Assembly: GCA_002070955.1 (NCBI GenBank)
Contig: MWEK01000009.1
Coordinates: forward strand, 1-64,000
Length of the DNA: 64,000 nucleotides
Source of the DNA: Planctomycetes bacterium ADurb.Bin069
Lineage (GTDB): Bacteria; Planctomycetota; UBA8108; UBA8890; UBA8898
Direction of reading: 5' to 3'
Shown here: piece after piece, positions 16,728 through 25,311 of the stretch
How positions within the stretch are numbered: the stretch's first letter is position 1
Layout of the letters: each line of letters starts with the position of its first letter
Notes under the pieces: generated by a model
The model's input: the letters and a program-made list of their open reading frames with translations, nothing else
The model's database searches: none
What the model was told of the DNA's origin: nothing
Made by a program: the position numbers and the translations under genes

Positions 16728-17735
16728 ATGAGTGTGTATACATATTTGCGGGCCGCCGGCCTGGCTTTGCTTGTCGCCGCCACGTGGTCGTGGGCCGGTC
16801 ACACGGTCCTTGTCGAGGGGGTCTCCCAGACGAGTTGCCCGGCTTGCGCCAACGCCGCTCCCGTCATCGACGCCATCGTCGCCTCCGGCGCTTACGATGT
16901 CTGTCACATCGCCTACATTTACGACCGGAATCCGGGGTCCATCGGCCGGGTCAACGAATTCGAGGTAGCCTTCGTTCCCCATTATTTCTTCGACGGCGGC
17001 GTCGATTCATGGATCGGGTCGGGCGACTTGCCGGACGCCTACGTCAACCGTATAGCGTTCTGTCTCGCCCGCCCGGTTCCCGACCTGGTGCTGACCCTTC
17101 GCACCGTCTGGGAGGCGGACGCATACGTCCAGCTCACCGCAAGCCTCACGAACCGCGGGGACGCCGACTATCGGGGTCGGCTGCGCATGTGCCTTGTGGA
17201 ACGTCAATCGCGCTGGTTAACCACGCACGGCGAGCCCTACCGCCACGCCATGATCGGCCCCTTCGCCGTCAACCAAGAGTTGCTCGTGCCCGCCGGCGAA
17301 GTCCGCGAGCTCACGGGAACCTGGGATGGTTTGATCGCCGGGTTCGCCAACGTCACGCGGGAGAATCTGCTGGGCGTCGCCTTCGTGACGGCCCACGACA
17401 CCGGCTACGCCGATGCCGCGACCGAGGCCCCGGTCAGGTTGCCGGGCGAGGAGCCGGAATTCCTGCGCGGCGACGCCAACGCCGACGGCAAAATCGATAT
17501 CGCCGATGCGGTCAGGGTGCTCGCGTACCTTTTCGGCGGCGGCCAGACGGCGCTGGTTTGCCTGGCCGCCGGCGATGCCAACGACGACGGCAAAATTGAC
17601 ATCTCCGACGCGATCAAGATTCTCGGCCACCTCTTCGCGCACACGGGACCGCTGCCGCCGCCCTTCGGCGCCTGCGGCCCCGATCCCACCCCTGACGCCT
17701 TGACCTGCGTTTCGTTCCCCCCCTGCGCGCCCTAG
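16728..17735 (+). CDS. secreted thioredoxin-like protein with dockerin repeats
   Basis: A 335-residue secreted protein. After a signal peptide (1-23), residues 26-130 resemble the Omp28-like thioredoxin fold: a strand (HTVLVEGV), then CPAC (Cys 37 and 40) followed by a helix, and a cis-Pro-like turn near FVPHYFFDGG. A beta-sandwich follows (about 135-240). The C-terminus has two dockerin-type calcium repeats (GDANADGKIDIADAV near 247, GDANDDGKIDISDAI near 282). It ends in a Cys-containing tail, PFGACGPDPTPDALTC. The CxxC suggests disulfide exchange or a structural disulfide; catalysis is unproven. The ATG follows GAGGA and a promoter lies at 16649-16677. The same tail occurs in the metalloprotease at 35515-39228. 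Confidence 0.8.
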   Translation: MSVYTYLRAAGLALLVAATWSWAGHTVLVEGVSQTSCPACANAAPVIDAIVASGAYDVCHIAYIYDRNPGSIGRVNEFEVAFVPHYFFDGGVDSWIGSGDLPDAYVNRIAFCLARPVPDLVLTLRTVWEADAYVQLTASLTNRGDADYRGRLRMCLVERQSRWLTTHGEPYRHAMIGPFAVNQELLVPAGEVRELTGTWDGLIAGFANVTRENLLGVAFVTAHDTGYADAATEAPVRLPGEEPEFLRGDANADGKIDIADAVRVLAYLFGGGQTALVCLAAGDANDDGKIDISDAIKILGHLFAHTGPLPPPFGACGPDPTPDALTCVSFPPCAP

Positions 17736-17739
17736 GCCC

Positions 17740-17769
17740 TTGACCCCGCCGCGCGCCCGCGGCTACACT
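17740..17769 (+). promoter_or_regulatory. sigma70-like promoter of the Gfo/Idh/MocA gene
   Basis: -35 TTGACC (17740-17745), 18-base spacer, -10 TACACT (17764-17769). It begins five bases after the stop codon of the dockerin gene and lies 70 bases before the chosen ATG at 17840. Confidence 0.55.
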
Positions 17770-17839
17770 CGGGTTGTCGCTGCGGCGCTCCCGCGCGCGA
17801 AACGCGCGGTCGAAGCGCCGCGCATTCGCGAGGTGCCCC

Positions 17840-19138
17840 ATGCCGAAACAGCGTTCGCTCAAGTCCGCCGCTCTCTCCCGCCGCGGTTTCATGGCCCGGT
17901 CGGCCGCCGTGACGAGCGCCGCGGCGGCGGCCGCCGCCCTCCCCGTCCACGCCGCGGGGTCGGACATGCTCCGCATCGCCATGGTCGGCTGCGGCGACCG
18001 CGGCACACACGATGCCATCGTACTGTTGCAATCGGTGCCGGGCGTCGAGCTCTACGCCATGGCCGACATGTTCCAGGACCGGATCGACGCGTCCCTGGCG
18101 GAGTTGCGTCGGCGCGTTCCCGGCAAGGTGAACGTCACCAAGGAGCGCACATTCCTCGGCTTCGACGCCTACAAGAAGGTGCTGGCCCTCGGGGAGATCG
18201 ATATCGTCATGTATTTGACGCCTCCCGGTTTCCGTCCCGAGCACGTCGCCGAGACCGTGAAAGCCGGCAAGCACATGTTCCTTGAGAAGCCGGGCGCCGT
18301 GGACGCGGTGGGAATTCGCGCGCTGCTGGCGGCCTCCGAGGAAGCCGACAAGAAGCGCCTCTCCATCGTCGTCGGCACCCAGCAGCGCTACGCGCCGCAG
18401 TACCTCGACGTCCTCGATCTCATCTGGAGCGGCCGCATCGGCGAGCTGCGCGTCCTGAAGGCCCACTGGATCTGCGAGATGGTCGACTGGCACTTCCATC
18501 CGCGCCGGCCCGAGTGGAGCGACATGGAGTGGCAGATCCGCTGCTGGCCCTTCTTCACGTGGCTTTCGGGGGACCACCTCGTCGAGCAACTCTGCCACAA
18601 CATCGACGTGTGCAACTGGGTGGCGAAGGCCGTGCCCGTCACGTGCACGGGCCTCGGCGGCCGCCAGTGCCGGACCGGGCCGGAATACGGCCATATTTAC
18701 GACCACTTCGCGGTGGAGTACCGCTACGGCAACGGCCTGACGATGATCGCCCTGGCCGCCCAGATGTACGGCGTCACCAACGACGTCTGCAACCGCATCG
18801 AGGGCACGAAGGGCGTCGCCTACGTCACGCGCGGGGGCGCCCACATCGAGGGCGAGCGGCCGTGGCACTACCAGGGCGCTCCGTCCAGCGGCGAGCCCGA
18901 GATGTACAACGCCCTGGCGGAGAGCATCCGCGAGGGCAAGCCCGTGAACGAGTGCCCGCGTTTGGCCCAGGCCACGATGACCGCGATCGCCGGGCGCATG
19001 AGCACCTACACGGGGCGCGCCGTCGCGTACGACTGGGCCCTGAAGGAATCCAAGGAAGATCTGCGCCCCGCCCGCTACGAACTCGGCCCGTTGCCGGCGG
19101 CGCCCGTCGCGATGCCCGGCAAGACGCCGCTCCTCTAG
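17840..19138 (+). CDS. Tat-exported Gfo/Idh/MocA family oxidoreductase
   Basis: A 432-residue NAD(P)-dependent oxidoreductase. I start it at the ATG at 17840 rather than at an upstream in-frame codon at 17774. This places the twin-arginine motif (SRRGFMARS, Arg 14-15) near the N-terminus and leaves room for GAGGTG upstream. The Rossmann domain opens with IAMVGCGDRG. The family signatures are PPGFRPEH and FLEKPG, which includes the catalytic EKP lysine. The C-terminal substrate domain includes GDHLVEQLCHNIDVCNW. The reaction would be reversible oxidation of a sugar or cyclitol hydroxyl. Zymomonas glucose-fructose oxidoreductase is a known Tat-exported relative with tightly bound NADP. It stands alone between promoter and hairpin. 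Confidence 0.9.
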   Translation: MPKQRSLKSAALSRRGFMARSAAVTSAAAAAAALPVHAAGSDMLRIAMVGCGDRGTHDAIVLLQSVPGVELYAMADMFQDRIDASLAELRRRVPGKVNVTKERTFLGFDAYKKVLALGEIDIVMYLTPPGFRPEHVAETVKAGKHMFLEKPGAVDAVGIRALLAASEEADKKRLSIVVGTQQRYAPQYLDVLDLIWSGRIGELRVLKAHWICEMVDWHFHPRRPEWSDMEWQIRCWPFFTWLSGDHLVEQLCHNIDVCNWVAKAVPVTCTGLGGRQCRTGPEYGHIYDHFAVEYRYGNGLTMIALAAQMYGVTNDVCNRIEGTKGVAYVTRGGAHIEGERPWHYQGAPSSGEPEMYNALAESIREGKPVNECPRLAQATMTAIAGRMSTYTGRAVAYDWALKESKEDLRPARYELGPLPAAPVAMPGKTPLL

Positions 19139-19144
19139 CCGGCG

Positions 19145-19175
19145 CCCGCGCGCCGCCCCCTTGAGGGCGCGCGGG
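19145..19175 (+). terminator. strong GC hairpin after the Gfo/Idh/MocA gene
   Basis: A perfect 10-bp stem (CCCGCGCGCC 19145-19154 with GGCGCGCGGG 19166-19175) and 11-base loop, 6 bases past the stop. There is no T-run. The loop overlaps the -35 box of the next promoter. Confidence 0.45.
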
Positions 19176-19189
19176 CCCGCGGCGATAAT
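19161..19189 (+). promoter_or_regulatory. sigma70-like promoter of the GH116-GH10 pair
   Basis: -35 TTGAGG (19161-19166), 17-base spacer, -10 GATAAT (19184-19189), 65 bases before the GH116 start. The -35 lies in the loop and right arm of the hairpin at 19145-19175. Confidence 0.5.
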
Positions 19190-19254
19190 GAGATGCGTGC
19201 GGGGTTCGCCCGCGTCCGCCGGCTTCGGCCGTCCCACGAAAAAGGAGAAAACTC

Positions 19255-22200
19255 ATGGGAAGAACCGCTGCCTTTGTGTTGCTTGCGTGCCTCTCCGTGT
19301 TCGCGGACCAGACAAGACCCGACGCGCGGGTCTTCCGCGGCGAGAAGCTTGACGCCGTCGCGATGCCCATCGGCGGCATCGGCACGGGCACCGTCTGGCT
19401 GGCCGGCGACGGCAGGCTGAGCGTCTGGCAGATCTTCAACAACTCCGACGAGCAGCCGCTTCCCGACACCTTCATGGCGCTCCGAGTCGGCGGGGAGAAG
19501 AGCGCGCTGCGCGTGCTCCAGCGCGGCGACGGCTGGGGCCTGCCGGGCTTCACCGATGTGGCCTGCATCGGCGAGTACCCCTTCCTGAGGATCGACTATC
19601 GCGATCCGGCGCTGCCCATCGCCGTGGAGCTCGAGGGCTTCAATCCCATGATTCCCACCAACACGAAGGATTCGTCGCTTCCCTGCGCCATCTTTCGGTT
19701 GACCGCCACGAACCTCGGAACCGCACCCGTCGACGCGTCCTTCCTCTTCAGCCTTCTCAATCCGATCGGATACGCCGGCGGCGCGCGCCTCACCGACCGG
19801 CGCTTCAGCGGCTTCGGCGGCAACCGCAACACGTTCCAGGCCCTGCCCGAGGGCGGCGCCATGACCCTCGCACTCCCCAACACGGCGAGCCCGCGCGTGG
19901 ACAAGGGCTTCAGCCTCGCCGTCCTCAACCGCAACGACCGCGCCCTCACCACCTGCACGGGCGTCACCCTCGTGCCGTTCACGCGGGACGGCGCGGTGAA
20001 GGCGGACGCCCTTTGGCTCGAAGGCCTCACGGGCGGCGAGCCGGCGCACGTCTGGCAGTCCTTCGCGGCGACGGCGCGCGACGGCGGCACGGTCCTCGTC
20101 TCGGGAGCCGAGCTCAGCTTTTTCAAGCTCCTGGAGAGCCTGAGCGAGGGCGCGCGGCCGGCCTTCGACTACACCGTGTTCGAGGATTTCGAGAGCGGGT
20201 CCTACGAGGGCTGGAAAATCGAGGGCGCAGCCTTCGGCGCGGCCCCGCACACCGGGACGACGTCGGGACAGCAACACGTCAGCGGCTTCGCCGGCAAGCG
20301 GTTCGTCAACACCTACGTCCCGAACGACGGGCCGCAGGGCCGCGCGACGTCCAAGCCTTTCAAGATCGCCGCGCGCTTCATCGGTTTTCTCGTCGGCGGC
20401 GGCAGCCACGCCGGCAAGACCTGCATCAACCTGGTCGTCGACGGCGCCGTCGTGCGCACCCAGACGGGACGCGACAACGAGCGCCTCGAGCCCGCGCAAT
20501 GGGATGTGAGCGATCTCCGGGGCAAGGAGGCGACGCTCCAGATCGTGGACGCGGAGAGCGGTCCTTGGGGGCACATCAACGTCGACCACATCATCTTCAG
20601 CGATTCGCCGCCCACGGCGATTCTCGCCCCCGCGGCGGGGCTGGCCGACGCGGCGGCGCTGATCGAGGCGCGGATCCTCGACAGCCGACAAGTCCGGCTC
20701 GACGCCGTCCTTCCCTTTCCGGGCGCGCCCGAGCTAGGCTCGTGGCGGGTCGGTGACGCCGTCGCGGTCATGGCGGGGGACTCCTTCGGCTTCGACCTCC
20801 TCCTGGAGCACCAGGGCACCCCGTTGATCGCGACCGGACCGCTGGGCAAGGGGCGCGTCATCGTGGCGCTCGCCAAGAACCTGCCCGCGGCGTGGGGCCT
20901 GGCGCTCCTGGCCGAGGCGCGGGGCGGCGCGTACACCCACGGCGAGGGAATCGCGGCCGATTCCCGCGTCCGGGGCGACTGCGCCCTTTCCGCCATGGGC
21001 GGCAAGGTCAGCGCTTGCGCCCGCTGGACCGACGCGGAGGCGCTCATGCAGGACTTCGGCGACGACGGCCTGCTCTCCGGACCGGCCGATTCCGGCGAGA
21101 GCCCCGCGGGCGAGACGTTCAACGGCGCGCTCGCCTGCGCCTTCACCCTCAAGGGCGGTGAACGCGGAACCGCGACCTTCGTCCTCTCGTGGCACTTCCC
21201 CAACGTCGAGCGCTTCGGCCACCGCGGCAACCGTTACGCGGGTTGGTTCGCCGATGCCGCCGAGGCCAACGCCTATGTCCGCGCGAACTTCGCGCGCCTC
21301 GACGCCGACACGCGCCTGTACCACGCCACCATGTACGCCACCAACCTGCCCTATCTCGCCGTCGATGCGATCACATCGCAGACGGTGATCCTCCGGGGGC
21401 CGACCTGCTGGTGGGCGCTGAAGCACAAGGCGACGGGCACCGACTACTTCGCGGGGTACGAGGGCTGCTACGGCTGCTGCCCCCTCAACTGCACCCACGT
21501 CTGGAACTACGCCCAGTCCCACGCGCGGCTTTTCCCCGAGATCGGCCGCAACCTCAGGTGGTACGACTTCATCCACTACCTGCGGCCGGACGGCGAGACC
21601 CAACATCGCCAGCATTCGCCGCACGGCGCCTTCATCGACGGGCACTGCGCCGTCATCGAAGGCGCCTACCGCGAGTACCTGATGAGCCCCGACCGCTCGT
21701 TCCTGCGCACCATCTACCCCGGCGTCAGGAAGGCCGTCGAATGGCTGATCAAGCGCATCGACCCCGACGAGGACGGCGTCAACGGCGGCGTCCAGTGGAA
21801 CACCTACGACGTGGCGACCAACGGCGCCCACACTTTCCTCGGCTCGCAATATCTCTCGGCGCTCGCCGCGGGCGAGGCCATGGCCCTGGTCATGGATGAC
21901 CCGGATTCCGCCGCCCGCTGGCGGAAGATCCGCGAGGCGGGCAGCGCGGCCCAGGACGCGCGCCTCTGGAACGGCGAATACTGGATCCAGATCCCCGATC
22001 CGCAGCCCGCCCGCGACTACAACACCGGCTGCCACTCCGACCAGATTCTCGGGCAGTGGTGGTCCCACATGCTCGACACCGGCTACCTCTATCCGCCGGA
22101 GCGGGTAAAGACCGCGCTCAAGTCCATCTTCACGCACAACTTCAGGACTTCCTTCGAGGGCTTCCGGCAATTGCCGCGGCGCTACGTGCTCGACGATGAG

Positions 22201-22827
22201 TCCGGCCTCCTCATGTGCTCGTGGCCCAAGGGCGGCCGCCCCAACCCCTTCATCCTGTACGCCGACGAGGTGTGGACCGGCATCGAGTACGCCGTTGCGG
22301 GCCTCATGATCTACGAAGGCATGATCGACGAGGCCCTCGCGATCATCACGGCGGCGCGCGACCGGTACGACGGCAGAACGCGGCACGGCCTGAACTCCGG
22401 GCCCGGCGGCAATCCCTTCAACGAGCTTGAGTGCGGGAAGTTCTACGCCCGGGCCATGAGCTCCTGGAGCATCCTCCTGGCAAGCCAGGGCTTCATCTAC
22501 GAAGGCCCCGTCGGGCGCCTGGGCTTCAAGCCGCGCTGGAAGCCCGAGGACCACGCCAGCTTCTTCTGCGCCGCCGCGGGCTGGGGCCTCTTCACCCAGA
22601 CGCGCGCCGAGGGGCGGCAGACCGACACCATCGAGTGCCGCTGGGGGACGATCCCGTTGCGCGAGCTCGTCTTCGCCGCGCCCGCCGGCGCCAAGACGCC
22701 CACCGTCCTTCTCAACGGCGCGCCTCTCGGCCACGACGGCACCCGCGCCGGCGACGAGCTGCGCTTGCGCCTCAGGGAAGCGACGCTCAAGAAGGGCGAC
22801 AAACTCACCGTCGAAATCCCCTATTGA
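19255..22827 (+). CDS. secreted GH116 family glycosidase with an inserted sugar-binding-like domain
   Basis: A 1190-residue secreted enzyme with a short signal peptide (1-17). The N-terminal GH116 domain opens with AMPIGGIGTGTVWLAGDG. The C-terminal (alpha/alpha)6 catalytic domain (DUF608) runs from about 700 to 1100. It shows EGCYGCCPLNCTHVWNYAQ (Glu 736, the probable nucleophile position) and NTYDVATNG (Asp 852, the probable acid/base), the pattern of beta-glucosidase/glucosylceramidase relatives. Residue assignment is by eye alignment. An extra beta-sandwich of about 150 residues (304-453, FEDFESGSYEGWKIEG to HINVDHIIFSD) resembles a galactose-binding-like module spliced into the N-terminal domain. 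GH116 members include beta-glucosidases and beta-xylosidases. It is followed 11 bases later by a GH10 enzyme, suggesting xylan or beta-glucan breakdown. The start has AAGGAG. Confidence 0.9.
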   Translation: MGRTAAFVLLACLSVFADQTRPDARVFRGEKLDAVAMPIGGIGTGTVWLAGDGRLSVWQIFNNSDEQPLPDTFMALRVGGEKSALRVLQRGDGWGLPGFTDVACIGEYPFLRIDYRDPALPIAVELEGFNPMIPTNTKDSSLPCAIFRLTATNLGTAPVDASFLFSLLNPIGYAGGARLTDRRFSGFGGNRNTFQALPEGGAMTLALPNTASPRVDKGFSLAVLNRNDRALTTCTGVTLVPFTRDGAVKADALWLEGLTGGEPAHVWQSFAATARDGGTVLVSGAELSFFKLLESLSEGARPAFDYTVFEDFESGSYEGWKIEGAAFGAAPHTGTTSGQQHVSGFAGKRFVNTYVPNDGPQGRATSKPFKIAARFIGFLVGGGSHAGKTCINLVVDGAVVRTQTGRDNERLEPAQWDVSDLRGKEATLQIVDAESGPWGHINVDHIIFSDSPPTAILAPAAGLADAAALIEARILDSRQVRLDAVLPFPGAPELGSWRVGDAVAVMAGDSFGFDLLLEHQGTPLIATGPLGKGRVIVALAKNLPAAWGLALLAEARGGAYTHGEGIAADSRVRGDCALSAMGGKVSACARWTDAEALMQDFGDDGLLSGPADSGESPAGETFNGALACAFTLKGGERGTATFVLSWHFPNVERFGHRGNRYAGWFADAAEANAYVRANFARLDADTRLYHATMYATNLPYLAVDAITSQTVILRGPTCWWALKHKATGTDYFAGYEGCYGCCPLNCTHVWNYAQSHARLFPEIGRNLRWYDFIHYLRPDGETQHRQHSPHGAFIDGHCAVIEGAYREYLMSPDRSFLRTIYPGVRKAVEWLIKRIDPDEDGVNGGVQWNTYDVATNGAHTFLGSQYLSALAAGEAMALVMDDPDSAARWRKIREAGSAAQDARLWNGEYWIQIPDPQPARDYNTGCHSDQILGQWWSHMLDTGYLYPPERVKTALKSIFTHNFRTSFEGFRQLPRRYVLDDESGLLMCSWPKGGRPNPFILYADEVWTGIEYAVAGLMIYEGMIDEALAIITAARDRYDGRTRHGLNSGPGGNPFNELECGKFYARAMSSWSILLASQGFIYEGPVGRLGFKPRWKPEDHASFFCAAAGWGLFTQTRAEGRQTDTIECRWGTIPLRELVFAAPAGAKTPTVLLNGAPLGHDGTRAGDELRLRLREATLKKGDKLTVEIPY

Positions 22828-22838
22828 GGAGGCGCGCC

Positions 22839-24137
22839 GTGCTCGCGTCCGTTCTCTGCCTCGCCCTCGCGGCGGCGGACGGGGGCGACCCCCTCGCCGG
22901 GGCCGCGGAGCGCATCCGCGCTCACCGCTCCGGCGACCTGGTCGTCACCGTCGTCGACGCACGGGGCGCCCCCGTGCCGGGCGCCTCGGTGGCGGTCGCC
23001 CAAACGCGCCACGATTTTCTCTTCGGCTGCAACATTTTCGCCTTCGGCGCTTTCGCCGAGCCGGCGCGGGAGGAAGCCTACCGCGCGCGTTTCAAGGAGC
23101 TTCTCAACTTCGCGACGCTGCCCTTTTACTGGGCGAGCTACGAGAGCACCCGGGGCAAGCCGCAGTACGAGCGCACCGCCGCGGTGGCGGCCTGGTGCGC
23201 CGCGAACGGCATCGCCGTCAAGGGGCACCCGCTGGCCTGGAACCATCCCGCCGGCGTGCCCGCGTGGCTCCCCGCCGCGCCGGAGGAATCCGGGCCTCTC
23301 CTCATGGCGCGCATCGAGGCCTGCGTGCGCCGCTTCCGCGGCGTCGTCGATGTGTGGGATGTCGTCAACGAAGCCGCCGATCCCTACCGCTTCGACGAAC
23401 GGCTCCAGATCGCGGACCTCATGAAGTCCATCGGCGTCGAGAAGTATCTGCTGGAGTCCTTCGCGGCGGCGCGCAAGGCCAACCCGGAGGCGCGGCTCCT
23501 CATCAACGATTACCGCGTCGACGACACGTACGCTCGCGTGATCGACATGCTCGCCCCGGGCGGCGCGCGCGTCTACGACTACATTGGCATCCAGAGCCAC
23601 ATGCACGACGGAGGGTGGCCGGCGGCCCGGGTTCTGAAGGTGTGCGATCGCTTCGCGCGCTTCGGCGTGCCGCTTCAATTCACGGAAACGACGCTCGTCT
23701 CGGGGCCCCGCCTCCAGGCGGGCCGCTGGGGCCCGAGCGAGCCCGCCCTCGAGGAACGCCAGGCCCGCGACGCGGTGGAGTTCTACACGGCGGTTTTCAG
23801 CCACCCCGCCACCACCGCGCTCACGTGGTGGGACTTCAGCGACGCCCACGCCTGGCAGGGCGCCGCCGCCGGCTTCCTCAGGCGGGACTGCTCGCCGAAG
23901 CCGGTCTACGACGCCCTCAAGGGCCTCATCAAGGGGGAATGGTGGACGGCGGCCGCACTCGCGGCCGACGGCGCCGGCAAGGCCGCGACGCCGGTCTTCT
24001 TCGGCAGCCACATGATCACCGTGAAGACGCCGGCGGGCGTCAAGGCGCGGGCCGCCGTGCAATTTCCGCGCCCTTGGCCTCCGCCCTCGCTCGAGCGAGC
24101 GCGCAAGGAAATCACCATCGTCGTCCCCGCGCCCTGA
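22839..24137 (+). CDS. GH10 family endo-1,4-beta-xylanase-like protein
   Basis: A 432-residue GH10 enzyme starting at GTG 22839 behind GAGGAGG, 11 bases after the GH116 stop. An upstream open frame overlapping GH116 is ignored. A weak signal peptide (1-15) and a small beta-domain (about 25-65) precede the TIM barrel. GHPLAWNHPAG is the usual GH10 substrate-site motif. WDVVNEAAD carries the acid/base Glu 178, and LQFTETTL carries the nucleophile Glu 283. WWDFSDAHAW is the typical late barrel strand. It should cleave internal beta-1,4-xylosidic bonds with retention. The last about 60 residues (IKGEWWTAAAL onward) form a small beta tail like those on other planctomycete GH10-like proteins. It is probably co-transcribed with GH116, giving an endo plus exo pair. 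Confidence 0.88.
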   Translation: MLASVLCLALAAADGGDPLAGAAERIRAHRSGDLVVTVVDARGAPVPGASVAVAQTRHDFLFGCNIFAFGAFAEPAREEAYRARFKELLNFATLPFYWASYESTRGKPQYERTAAVAAWCAANGIAVKGHPLAWNHPAGVPAWLPAAPEESGPLLMARIEACVRRFRGVVDVWDVVNEAADPYRFDERLQIADLMKSIGVEKYLLESFAAARKANPEARLLINDYRVDDTYARVIDMLAPGGARVYDYIGIQSHMHDGGWPAARVLKVCDRFARFGVPLQFTETTLVSGPRLQAGRWGPSEPALEERQARDAVEFYTAVFSHPATTALTWWDFSDAHAWQGAAAGFLRRDCSPKPVYDALKGLIKGEWWTAAALAADGAGKAATPVFFGSHMITVKTPAGVKARAAVQFPRPWPPPSLERARKEITIVVPAP

Positions 24138-24163
24138 GGCGGCGGTGGGAGGCTTCCGCCGCC
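24138..24163. terminator. bidirectional hairpin between convergent genes
   Basis: GGCGGCGG (24138-24145) pairs with CCGCCGCC (24156-24163) around a 10-base loop, exactly in the 33-base gap between the convergent GH10 and leucine dehydrogenase genes. No T-runs. Confidence 0.45.
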
Positions 24164-24170
24164 GCCGGCG

Positions 24171-25232
24171 TCAGATGTGGTTGGCGGCGCGCACCTGGCC
24201 GATGCGCTCCTCCGCCAGGGCGATAGCGGCCCGCTGCGGCGTCGTGCCCGTCTCGCGGGCGCGCGCCAGAATTTGCTTGAGCGTCTCGGCGATGGCCGTC
24301 ACCCTGCGCACGGCCTCCTCTTCGCGGTAGCCGGCGGGTTCGGTCTCGACGGCGATGTTGATGAGACCGCCCGCGTTGATGACGAAGTCGGGCGCGTAGA
24401 GAATCCCGCGCTCCTTGAGCCGCGCGGCATCCCGCGGCCGGGCCAGTTGGTTGTTGGCGGAGCCGGCCACGATCGCCGTCTTGAGCCCGGGGATGCTTTC
24501 CTCGGAGAGGACGGCGCCGAGGGCGCAGGGCGCGAGGACGTCGCAGGACTCGTAGAGAATCCGGTCGGGATCGACGATGGCGATGCCGAGGGCCTTCGCC
24601 CCCGCGGCGGCTTTCTCGGGACGCAGATCGGCGCCGACCACGCTCCCGCCGGCCTCGACCAGCCGGCGGGCGAGCTGGGCACCCACGTTGCCCAAGCCCT
24701 GGATCGCGAACCGGCGGCCCTTGATGGCGGGGTCGCCGAACACCTCGGCCAGGCAAACCTTCATGGATTCCAGAACGCCCAACGCCGTGAAGGGCGACGG
24801 GTCGCCGCCCCCGCCCTCACTACGGGGCAGCCCGGCGACGTGCGCGGTATGGGCCCGCATGGCCGTGAGATCCTCGGCGTTGACGCCCACGTCCTCGGCC
24901 GTGATATACGCGCCGCCGAGCATCTCGATGACCTCGGCCATGGCCGCGAGCCGCGCGGGCTTCCCGCCGTCCCGGGCATCGGCCAGCACCGCCGCCTTGC
25001 CGCCGCCGAGCGGAAGGCCCGCCGCCGCGGCCTTCCACGTCATCGCCTCGGCCAGCCGCAGGACGTCGGCCAGGGCGTCGCGCTCCTGGGCATAGGGCCA
25101 CATCCTGAGCCCGCCCAGCGCGGGCCCGAGGGTCGTGTCGTGCACCGCCACGAACCCCAGGAATCCCCGCGCCGGATCCTCGGCCCGCACCACCCGCTCG
25201 AAACCATCGACCGCAAGGTTCTGAATGCGCAT
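24171..25232 (-). CDS. leucine dehydrogenase-like Glu/Leu/Phe/Val dehydrogenase
   Basis: A 353-residue cytoplasmic amino-acid dehydrogenase, the normal size for leucine dehydrogenase (about 360) and too short for glutamate dehydrogenase. The start at 25232 follows GGAGAGACAG and gives MRIQNLAVDGFERVV. Family motifs are LGGLRMWPY, MTWKAAAAGLPLGGGKAA (the two conserved lysines), VGVNAEDL, the dinucleotide motif IQGLGNVG, and ANNQLA with FVINAGGLINIA. It oxidatively deaminates branched-chain amino acids using NAD, linking amino-acid turnover to 2-oxo acids. It is the last gene of the minus-strand run, 79 bases after the second sulfatase-like gene, so the link to those genes may be only positional. 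Confidence 0.9.
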   Translation of the reverse strand: MRIQNLAVDGFERVVRAEDPARGFLGFVAVHDTTLGPALGGLRMWPYAQERDALADVLRLAEAMTWKAAAAGLPLGGGKAAVLADARDGGKPARLAAMAEVIEMLGGAYITAEDVGVNAEDLTAMRAHTAHVAGLPRSEGGGGDPSPFTALGVLESMKVCLAEVFGDPAIKGRRFAIQGLGNVGAQLARRLVEAGGSVVGADLRPEKAAAGAKALGIAIVDPDRILYESCDVLAPCALGAVLSEESIPGLKTAIVAGSANNQLARPRDAARLKERGILYAPDFVINAGGLINIAVETEPAGYREEEAVRRVTAIAETLKQILARARETGTTPQRAAIALAEERIGQVRAANHI

Positions 25233-25311
25233 CTGTCTCTCCGCTTCCGCCCGCGCTCCGCGCCGCGTGAAGGAACAGGGTACTGCATCCGCCGGCAACG
25301 CGCGAGGGTGC

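Noticed and set aside
16728..17735. Cellulosome component because of the dockerin
   Set aside because: No cohesin or scaffoldin is in the window, and dockerin-type calcium repeats are common in planctomycete secreted proteins unrelated to cellulosomes.
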